From assembly GCA_963827155.1 (NCBI GenBank), contig CAWGZV010000002.1:930001-994000 (forward strand): a stretch of DNA of 64,000 bases, read 5' to 3'. This DNA comes from UTCFX2 sp963827155 (lineage in GTDB: Bacteria; Chloroflexota; Anaerolineae; Anaerolineales; UBA4823). The notes under the pieces were generated by a model. The model was not told the DNA's origin. It was given only the letters and a program-made list of their open reading frames with translations, and ran no database searches. Shown here piece after piece: positions 41,118 to 47,474 of the stretch (the first letter of the stretch is position 1; every line of letters starts with the position of its first letter). The translations under genes were made by a program, and so were the position numbers.

Positions 41118-43292
41118 GTGAAACAAAAAGTTTTCTCGATCATCTCCATTATTGTTCTGTTGGTCGCGGCTTTGCCCGCCGGTTTTGCCTCTGCCGGGCA
41201 GGAACCAAAGCTCGATCCTATCCGCGTGGATGTGAGCGACCGACTGAAAGGCCTCCCGGCGCCCGAGCAGCTTTCCCCACAGGAAGCGGTCGTCGCCTCA
41301 GCAGCAGGCTCCACGATTGAATCCCAATGTGGAGATACTGACAAATCACTCGTCATCACGATCTCCAGCTTCGACCCTGCCCACCCCGGCTCGCAGGATG
41401 TCGTCTTCTGGAAGGAAACCATGTCGACCTCAACCGGCATGGCTACCCTCTGGGTCGCCTGGGATTTCCTGGCGGATACGTTCGAGACCGATGTGATCAC
41501 CTGCGACCAGCTTGCCATGCTGCAAGCCAGCATGGACGATGTAGTTGCTACTAACGTCCATTACTTCGGCAACTATGTCGAGCGCCCAGCCGGCAATACG
41601 AACATCGATGTGATGATCTACAACATCGTCGATGAGAGCTATTACGACCCGGATTTCCCCTTCTTTATCGCCGGATTCTTCTGGTCCAGCATTAACGAGA
41701 CCTTCAACCGCAATATGATCTTCATCGACAGCTACGACTGGGAGAATCGCGTCGGTCCAAACGGGACTCACCCTTACGACTATGAAGCCACCGTAGCCCA
41801 TGAGCTCGAGCATCTGATCCACAACGATCAGGATTTCAACGAAGATTCTTGGGTGGACGAGGGCATGGCAGACCTGGCTGAATTCTTGAACGGCTTCGGG
41901 ATCACCGCCAGCCACGTGGTCTACTACCTGGCGTACCACCGCACCCCGCTCACCGTTTGGGGCGGCGGGTTGGAGAGCTACGGCGCCAGCGCCCTCTTCC
42001 AGCTCTACCTGCTCGAGCAGTTTGGAGAAAAAGTCGGCAGTGAATGGTCGAATGACTGGACGCTCAAGCTGATCCAGGAGCAGGCTAACGGCATCGACGG
42101 CGTCGAAGCTGCCAGCGGGGCTGACTTCAATGAGCTCTACGACGCCTGGATCCTGGCAAACTACATCGACGACCCGTCTCTGGTGGGCGCGGGCGGCAAT
42201 CCGCTCGGCTACGGCGAGATCGACCTGGCGCCTTACTACAACCAGAATTATGGCTATTGGTCTATCGCCCGCGGAATCGAGCAGATCTACGGCGCCGATC
42301 ATCACGGCAACCTGCCGGTCTCGCGCTACTGGGGCGGCTACAACTCCGGCACGGTCGAATACCCAATTGGCGATGCCGCCCCTTACGCCCCGATCTACGG
42401 CTCTTATAAGGGCATCCAGCCGGTGCTGAACTTCAACCTGCGTGGCGCTCTCCAATCCGGCGTCGCTCCGCATACTGGCATGTATGAAGCGGCCAGCTGC
42501 GGATCGAACATGTTGACTGACTGCATGCTCGCCCTCGAAGCACCCGTTGCCGGCGCTGCCTTGACCTTCTGGACCTGGTTTGACATCGAGGAAGACTGGG
42601 ATTACGGCTTTGTCGAGGTCTCGACTGACGCCGGAGTAACCTGGATGCCGATCGCAGGCTCGATTACCAGTCTGAATGAAAACCCGAACGGCTCCACGGC
42701 CTGGGCGAACTCCCTCGTCGGTGGCCTGGCTTCAACCGACGCCGCCATCACTGGCAACAGCGGCGGATGGGTCGAAGCCACCTTTACCCTGCCAGCCGGC
42801 TCCAATTTGCTGCGCTTCGCCTACTACACCGACGAAGCCACCCTCGGTCAGGGCTGGTTTATCGATGATGTGTCAGTCGACGGCTTCAGCGACGGCTTCG
42901 AATTGAACGCCGACAATTGGGTCCTCGGCGGCTGGGAGCGGACCACCGGTTTGTTTGATAACGACTGGCTGGCTGCTTACATCAACCCGGTATTCACAAA
43001 AGGCAAATTCGACTTCCTGGATTACGGCTATGTCGATACCAATACGGTTGTGGGAAGCTATGAGTTCGAGATCGGCGCCTTTAAAGCTGACGTGAAGGAT
43101 GAGCCCGCCATCGTGGTCATCTCAAATCGGCCGGGCGCAAGCCCATTCAGCGCCGGCTACCGCCTGCTGGTCAGCAAGGGCAGCGCCTCGCAGATCCTGC
43201 CCAGCGGTTCGGTGAGCGCCGCCTATGCCGACAGCGCTTACCTCTACGACCAGGGAACAGGATTTTTCTACTTACCGCTCCTGCTCCGGTAA
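41118..43292 (+). CDS. Secreted zinc metallopeptidase, immune-inhibitor-A-like
   Basis: 724 residues from GTG 41118, which follows AAGGAGG at 7 nt; the open frame upstream overlaps the riboswitch and is not translated. A signal peptide (FSIISIIVLLVAALPAGFASA) is followed by a catalytic region with HELEH in EATVAHELEHLIHND and a downstream Glu in DSWVDEGMADLAEF, the gluzincin-like arrangement. C-terminal beta domains (ALTFWTWFDIEEDWDYGFVE, SGGWVEATFTLPAG, GWFIDDVSVDG) resemble those of M6 immune inhibitor A proteases. Exported, possibly adhesin- or matrix-cleaving. Control by c-di-GMP is inferred from the leader. It could alternatively belong to an M30-like family. Confidence 0.85.
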   Translation: MKQKVFSIISIIVLLVAALPAGFASAGQEPKLDPIRVDVSDRLKGLPAPEQLSPQEAVVASAAGSTIESQCGDTDKSLVITISSFDPAHPGSQDVVFWKETMSTSTGMATLWVAWDFLADTFETDVITCDQLAMLQASMDDVVATNVHYFGNYVERPAGNTNIDVMIYNIVDESYYDPDFPFFIAGFFWSSINETFNRNMIFIDSYDWENRVGPNGTHPYDYEATVAHELEHLIHNDQDFNEDSWVDEGMADLAEFLNGFGITASHVVYYLAYHRTPLTVWGGGLESYGASALFQLYLLEQFGEKVGSEWSNDWTLKLIQEQANGIDGVEAASGADFNELYDAWILANYIDDPSLVGAGGNPLGYGEIDLAPYYNQNYGYWSIARGIEQIYGADHHGNLPVSRYWGGYNSGTVEYPIGDAAPYAPIYGSYKGIQPVLNFNLRGALQSGVAPHTGMYEAASCGSNMLTDCMLALEAPVAGAALTFWTWFDIEEDWDYGFVEVSTDAGVTWMPIAGSITSLNENPNGSTAWANSLVGGLASTDAAITGNSGGWVEATFTLPAGSNLLRFAYYTDEATLGQGWFIDDVSVDGFSDGFELNADNWVLGGWERTTGLFDNDWLAAYINPVFTKGKFDFLDYGYVDTNTVVGSYEFEIGAFKADVKDEPAIVVISNRPGASPFSAGYRLLVSKGSASQILPSGSVSAAYADSAYLYDQGTGFFYLPLLLR

Positions 43293-43304
43293 TATCCAAA
43301 TAAA

Positions 43305-43333
43305 CGGGGGCAGGGAGATTTGGCCTGCCCCCG
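43305..43333. terminator. GC-rich hairpin after the metallopeptidase gene
   Basis: CGGGGGCAGG, nine-base loop, CCTGCCCCCG, 13 nt after the stop. No U-run follows. It is the first of two stacked stem-loops. Confidence 0.6.
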
Positions 43334-43354
43334 GAATGGCTCGATGCTTATTTG

Positions 43355-43386
43355 CAGGGGCGAATTAATCCTCGCCCCTGTTTTTG
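43355..43386 (+). terminator. Intrinsic terminator after the metallopeptidase gene
   Basis: CAGGGGCGA, loop ATTAATCC, TCGCCCCTG followed by TTTTTGTTAT: a textbook terminator about 62 nt downstream of the stop codon. Confidence 0.85.
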
Positions 43387-43507
43387 TTATACCTTTCACC
43401 TGACCCTCTTCGCAAACTTCACGTGCTGGAATCCTTCGATTCTTACCAGTGCAAGCCGCAGATTCTCCGGCAAACTTACCGTCCGCCGTTGATTGACTGC
43501 GCCTCCT

Positions 43508-43985
43508 GTCATTGCGAGGAACTTTGACTGTGTTTTCTGTCATTGCGAGCGAACTTTGACTGTGTTTCCTGTCATTGCGAGCGAACTTTGACTGTGTTTC
43601 CTGTCATTGCGAGCGTCCTTTGCGAAGCAATCTCCCCTTTCCGCCTTCCAAGAGATTGCTTCGTCGCTGCACTCCTCGCAATGACATGAAGAATTCCTGA
43701 ATTGCCAGCCTGCTTCACGTCCGCCGTTCTTTGACTGCGCCTCCTGTCATTGCGAGCGACCTTTGCGAAGCAATCTCATGAAGATTCCTGAATTGCCAGC
43801 CGGCTTCACGTCCGCCGTTCTTTGACTGCGCCTCCTGTCATTGCGAGCGAACTTTGCGAAGCAATCTCCCCTTTCCGCCTTCCAAGAGATTGCTTCGTCG
43901 CTGCACTCCTCGCAATGACATTAAGAGCCACGCTCCTCGCAATGACATTAAGGGCTGCGCTCCTCGGGATGACATTTCGTCTCAA
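43508..43985. repeat. Mosaic of palindromic GTCATTGCGAGCG interspersed repeats
   Basis: At least four forward units with the core TGTCATTGCGAG (GCGAACTTTG...) occur, three of them in tandem at a 31-32 bp period with TTTGACTGTGTTT spacers. Two copies of a long near-palindrome are present (TGTCATTGCGAGCG...GCGAAGCAATCTCCCC...GAGATTGCTTCG...CTCGCAATGACA). A segment of about 100 bp containing GAATTGCCAGCC and CACGTCCGCCGTTCTTTGAC is duplicated. Trailing half-units CTCCTCGCAATGACATTAAG follow. The whole gap 43387-44145 carries no supported gene. Confidence 0.85.
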
Positions 43986-44145
43986 AAGAAACTTCGCGAA
44001 CTTTGCGTTTTTAGCGCCCTTCGCGTTTCAATCTTGAATGTCTCCATCTCATCAGCTTACAATGGACCTCAACCATCCCTCGTTCCCCCGTCAATTGTCG
44101 TATCTCCAATACCGTCATATTGCACTTGCCGCCCCCCAACCGGCA

Positions 44146-44154
44146 TGATAAGAT
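44146..44154 (+). promoter_or_regulatory. Promoter of the second ABC protein gene
   Basis: TGATAAGAT as extended -10, with TTGCCG 17 nt upstream of its hexamer (44126-44131) as a possible -35. It lies 62 nt before the start codon. Confidence 0.45.
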
Positions 44155-44215
44155 TTGCTCAGGTTCAGGGTTCTCATCCTGAGAGCTTTCCATTCTTTAT
44201 CCATTACCTGTAACT

Positions 44216-46303
44216 ATGCCAAAACCGCTCTCGCTCACCAAGATCGCCTGGCCGGCTGCCCGCCTCGGGGAGCTGCTCGAAAACCTCGCCCGGCGAGCCC
44301 GCATGTTGGGCGGGCACGAGCGGCTTCCGCCCCCACCAGACAGCTTGCTGCTGCCTGAACAGGGTGAAGCACTGGCAGTCTGGCTGGATTCTGCCGCAGG
44401 CACCCTCGGCGTCGAGACAGAGCCCATCAGCCTGCAGTACGCCGATCTTCACCGCCTGCTGAGCGCTGGCGGACCGGCGATCCTGCGCATCCCCAACCCC
44501 AACTCCAGCCGGGATCCCGGATCCCAGATCCTTTACCTCGGTCTGCTCGGCAGCCGCGGTCAAAGACTGCGCCTGCTTGGACCAGACCTGCGCACCCGCC
44601 GGGTTCCCACCAGCGCCCTCTTTACCAGCTTGAGCGCCCCGCTGGAAGGTCAGCTCGGCGAACAGGTAGACCAGCTCCTGCGTGACGCCAACACCCCCAT
44701 CGAGCGCCGGAATCGCGCCCGCCAGGCCATCCTGCGCGACCAGCTCGCCCCGCTGCGCATCGATGCCGGCTGGCTGCTGCGCCAGCCCCCCGGGGCTTCC
44801 CTCCCTAAACGCTTCCGAGAACACAATCTCTACCGCCCGGCCTGGGTCATGATGGGCATGTATTTTATCCAGCAGCTGCTTACCATCGCCTCCTGGTTTG
44901 TCATTGGTCGCGGCATCTTTCAGGGTCATTTCGAGACTGCCTGGCTGATCGCCTGGGCGATCCTGCTGCTGTTCACCATTCCGGTGCAGGTCATTGTCAG
45001 CGATGCACAGGCCGGGCTCTCGATGGGTGCCGGTGCGATCTTCAAACAGCGCCTGCTGCAGGGCGCCCTCAAGCTCGAGCCGGAGGAGATCCGCCACCAG
45101 GGTCTCGGTCAGTTCCTCGGTAGGGTGATGGAATCCGAAGCGGTCGAGATGCTGGCCCTGAGCGGTGGGTTCATCTCTGTGCTGTCCTTGATCGAGCTCG
45201 GCTTGGCTTTGTTCATCCTTTCGCGCTCGCCGGTGGGGACGATCACCGCCTGGTCTCTGGTCGCCTGGATCGGGCTTACGATCTTCATGCTCTGGCGTTA
45301 TGCCCGAGCCAGCCTGGGATGGTCCTCCGTCTACCGCGAGATGACCAACGACCTGGTGGAGAACATGGTCGGGCACCGCACTCGCCTGGTGCAGGAGAAT
45401 CCCGGCCATTGGCACGATGGCGAAGACATCGCCCTCGAGCGATATATCCGCATGTCGGAAGACCTGGACCAAAAAGGGCTCCAGATCGGCACGCTGGTCT
45501 CGCGCGGCTGGATCATCGTTGGTCTGAGCGGGCTGGCAGTTGCATTTGTGACCCAGGCGCCTTCAGCCAGCAGCCTGGCAATCGGGCTGGGCGGTGTGCT
45601 CCTGGCTGCTCAGGGATTGGGTAAGCTTGCCGGCGGCGCCCAGAGCCTCTCAAGCTTGATGATCGCCTGGCAGCAGGTCGGTCCGCTTTTCGATGCCGCC
45701 TCACGGCCGCGAATGCTCCCAGACCTGAGCTTCGTCCCGCCCAGCCGGAAGAAAACGGCTGAAACAGCGGCTGTAAAGCAAGCCCAGCCGCTGTTGATGG
45801 CTCGCGACCTCAGCTTTCGCTACCGCTCCGAAGGACGCCCGGTCCTCCAGGACTGCACCCTCCAGATTTTCCCAGGCGACCGCCTGCTGCTTGAAGGTCC
45901 TTCTGGCGGCGGCAAGACTACCTTCGGCGCGCTGCTCACCGGTCTGCGCAGCCCTGAAATCGGGCTCGCTCTTGCTTTGGGGCTACGACCGCAAAATCCT
46001 CGGTGGCGAGGAGTGGCGCAAGCGGGTGGTGATGGCGCCTCAGTTCCAGGAGAACTATGTGTTCTCCGAGACTTTTGCGTTCAACCTGCTGATGGGACGT
46101 CGCTGGCCGCCAACCCAGGAAGACCTGGAAGAAGCCCGGCTGGTCTGCGAAGAGCTTGGCTTAGGCGAGCTGCTCGAGCGCATGCCTTCCGGCTTTCAGC
46201 AGATGCTGGGAGAGAGCGGCTGGCAGCTTTCGCATGGAGAGCGCAGCCGGCTTTATATCGCTCGCGCCCTGCTCCAGCATGCCGACCTGATCATCCTCGA
46301 TGA
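44216..46303 (+). CDS. Second exporter-type ABC protein (membrane and ATPase, degenerate N-domain), main piece
   Basis: Residues about 60-140 (LPEQGEALAVWLDSAAGTLG, YADLHRLLSAGGPAILRIP, RLLGPDLRTRRVPTSAL) resemble a C39-like domain that has lost the catalytic Cys and His. Six membrane helices follow (about 205-490), then an ABC ATPase with Walker A LLEGPSGGGKTTFGALL. The frame is lost near 45972, where AAA for AA breaks SPE-SGSLLLWGYDRK, and the remainder to 46303 is out of phase. It matches the permease/ATP-binding member of NHLM-type export systems in layout, although it is encoded away from the C39 exporter. Confidence 0.82.
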   Translation: MPKPLSLTKIAWPAARLGELLENLARRARMLGGHERLPPPPDSLLLPEQGEALAVWLDSAAGTLGVETEPISLQYADLHRLLSAGGPAILRIPNPNSSRDPGSQILYLGLLGSRGQRLRLLGPDLRTRRVPTSALFTSLSAPLEGQLGEQVDQLLRDANTPIERRNRARQAILRDQLAPLRIDAGWLLRQPPGASLPKRFREHNLYRPAWVMMGMYFIQQLLTIASWFVIGRGIFQGHFETAWLIAWAILLLFTIPVQVIVSDAQAGLSMGAGAIFKQRLLQGALKLEPEEIRHQGLGQFLGRVMESEAVEMLALSGGFISVLSLIELGLALFILSRSPVGTITAWSLVAWIGLTIFMLWRYARASLGWSSVYREMTNDLVENMVGHRTRLVQENPGHWHDGEDIALERYIRMSEDLDQKGLQIGTLVSRGWIIVGLSGLAVAFVTQAPSASSLAIGLGGVLLAAQGLGKLAGGAQSLSSLMIAWQQVGPLFDAASRPRMLPDLSFVPPSRKKTAETAAVKQAQPLLMARDLSFRYRSEGRPVLQDCTLQIFPGDRLLLEGPSGGGKTTFGALLTGLRSPEIGLALALGLRPQNPRWRGVAQAGGDGASVPGELCVLRDFCVQPADGTSLAANPGRPGRSPAGLRRAWLRRAARAHAFRLSADAGRERLAAFAWRAQPALYRSRPAPACRPDHPR

Positions 46304-46397
46304 AAGTTTCGGCGCCCTGGACCCAGAAAACCTCGGGCGCGCCATGCAGTGTGTGCTGAAGCGGGCTGAATCGGTGATGGTGATAGCCCATCCTTGA
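45891..46397 (+). CDS. Second exporter-type ABC protein, C-terminal ATPase piece
   Basis: From about 45972 this frame carries the end of the nucleotide-binding domain: Q-loop VVMAPQFQENYVF, signature-like WQLSHGERSRLYIARALL with SHGE in place of SGGQ, Walker B LIILDESFGALD, and AESVMVIAHP with the switch His. The signature change keeps Ser and polar residues, so activity is possible. The start of this piece is not a biological start. Confidence 0.85.
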   Translation: MKVLLAAARLPSARCSPVCAALKSGSLLLWGYDRKILGGEEWRKRVVMAPQFQENYVFSETFAFNLLMGRRWPPTQEDLEEARLVCEELGLGELLERMPSGFQQMLGESGWQLSHGERSRLYIARALLQHADLIILDESFGALDPENLGRAMQCVLKRAESVMVIAHP

Positions 46398-46401
46398 GAA
46401 C

Positions 46402-46410
46402 TGATATAAT
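46402..46410 (+). promoter_or_regulatory. Extended -10 promoter of the 61-residue peptide gene
   Basis: TGATATAAT, exact TGnTATAAT, 22 nt before the ATG at 46433. It begins just after the ABC gene stop, so the peptide can be expressed separately and more strongly than the exporter. Confidence 0.55.
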
Positions 46411-46432
46411 GATTAGATTGGAGAATTTGAAG

Positions 46433-46618
46433 ATGATTGTACGCACAGGTATCAAGGCCGGCAGCGGCCTCGGAGACGCGGTTGCCGATCTGGCCCACCT
46501 GACCGGTCTGGATCGGGTTGCTAAATTTTACGAGCAGGTCACCGGAAAAGACTGCGGCTGCGACGCCCGCCGTGAGACCCTGAATGCTCTTGTGCCGCTG
46601 GGTGGCAGCCAGGCATAG
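46433..46618 (+). CDS. 61-residue Gly/Cys-containing peptide, candidate exported or modified peptide precursor
   Basis: Starts MIVRTGIKAGSGLGDAVADL and continues through AHLTGLDRVAKFYEQVTG and KDCGCDARRETLNALV to PLGGSQA. GGAG lies 9 nt before the ATG and a dedicated promoter is close. It has two Cys (DCGC) and Gly-rich stretches, is amphipathic, and has no signal peptide. It sits directly after an exporter ABC gene and directly before pentapeptide-repeat genes. The KDCGC...RRExLN pattern also recalls small phage-type proteins of unknown role, so a bacteriocin or RiPP precursor is only one possibility. Confidence 0.65.
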   Translation: MIVRTGIKAGSGLGDAVADLAHLTGLDRVAKFYEQVTGKDCGCDARRETLNALVPLGGSQA

Positions 46619-47431
46619 ATGCGCTCACTTCTGCCAGCGCTGCTCCTGATCCCTGTCCTGCTTTCCTCCTGCGGTCGCGGGATGCCGTCAGGCTGCCCGC
46701 CCGACTGCATCAGTGAGACTTTAAGCGGGCGCGCTATGGATGAGATTGACCTCTCCAGCGCCAAATTGATGGACGCGAACCTTTCGAAGGCTTCGATGGT
46801 GAAAGCCCTGCTGAATCAGGCCAACCTCACCGGCGCTCTGCTCGTGCAGGCCAACCTGGAGAGCGCCGATCTCAGCGAAGCCCGGCTGGTAGGCGCCGAC
46901 CTTTCGCTCTCCAACCTTCGCAACGTTCAAATCGGCGGCGCCAACCTGAGCGGTGCTAACCTGGAGGGCGTCTCGCTCACCGGCGTCGATCTGACCAGCG
47001 CGAACATGGACGGCGTCTATTTCCGCAAGGCGGAGCTGATCGGCAGCCACCTTTCTGGACTGAATTTGAGCGGCGTCGAGCTGGATGAAGCCAACCTGAG
47101 CGGCGCCTCGCTGATATCGACCAACCTCAACGGCGGTGTGCTCACCCTATCAGATATGAGCGGCGCCAGCATGCAGGGAGTCTCGATCACCGGCGCCTGG
47201 ATCAACCTCGCCCGGCTGGTTGGAGCAGACTTAAGCCGCGCCAATCTGAGCGCCAGCACATTCTTCGGCAGCGATCTCACTGGCGCGAATCTTCAGAATG
47301 CCCGCCTGAACGGCGCGAACTTGATCGGCGCAAACTTGAGCGGCACCGACCTGCGCGGCGCCGACCTGACCGGAGCGATTTTGATCTTGCCTGTACCCCG
47401 CGGCTCGCCGCCTGGATTTCAGCTACGATGA
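46619..47431 (+). CDS. Pentapeptide-repeat lipoprotein
   Basis: An N-terminal lipoprotein signal (SLLPALLLIPVLLSSCGRG, lipobox LLSSC) is followed by about 45 A(D/N)LxG-type pentapeptides forming a right-handed beta helix on the outer face of the membrane. The ATG comes directly after the stop of the peptide gene. A frameshift near 47390 truncates it. The continuation (DFSYDDLTGVNLFTELNRT to IYDENTIWPLGYPIP) is in the frame of the next feature and is the usual C-terminal cap of such proteins. The ligand is unknown. Soluble relatives act as immunity or gyrase-protection proteins. Confidence 0.85.
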   Translation: MRSLLPALLLIPVLLSSCGRGMPSGCPPDCISETLSGRAMDEIDLSSAKLMDANLSKASMVKALLNQANLTGALLVQANLESADLSEARLVGADLSLSNLRNVQIGGANLSGANLEGVSLTGVDLTSANMDGVYFRKAELIGSHLSGLNLSGVELDEANLSGASLISTNLNGGVLTLSDMSGASMQGVSITGAWINLARLVGADLSRANLSASTFFGSDLTGANLQNARLNGANLIGANLSGTDLRGADLTGAILILPVPRGSPPGFQLR

Positions 47432-47474
47432 CCTCACCGGCGTCAACCTGTTCACCGAATTAAATCGGACCGAG

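Noticed and set aside
41430..42473. 347-residue minus-strand open frame within the metallopeptidase gene
   Set aside because: The plus strand has a signal peptide, HExxH site and conserved beta domains; the minus frame is a shadow of high-GC coding sequence.
43508..43620. 31-32 bp regular repeats resembling a short CRISPR
   Set aside because: The apparent spacers (TTTGACTGTGTTTCC) are the same each time and the core belongs to an interspersed palindromic family.
44204..45472. 422-residue minus-strand open frame over the second ABC gene
   Set aside because: Gln/Gly/His-rich composition typical of antisense frames; the plus strand encodes a recognisable membrane-ATPase protein.
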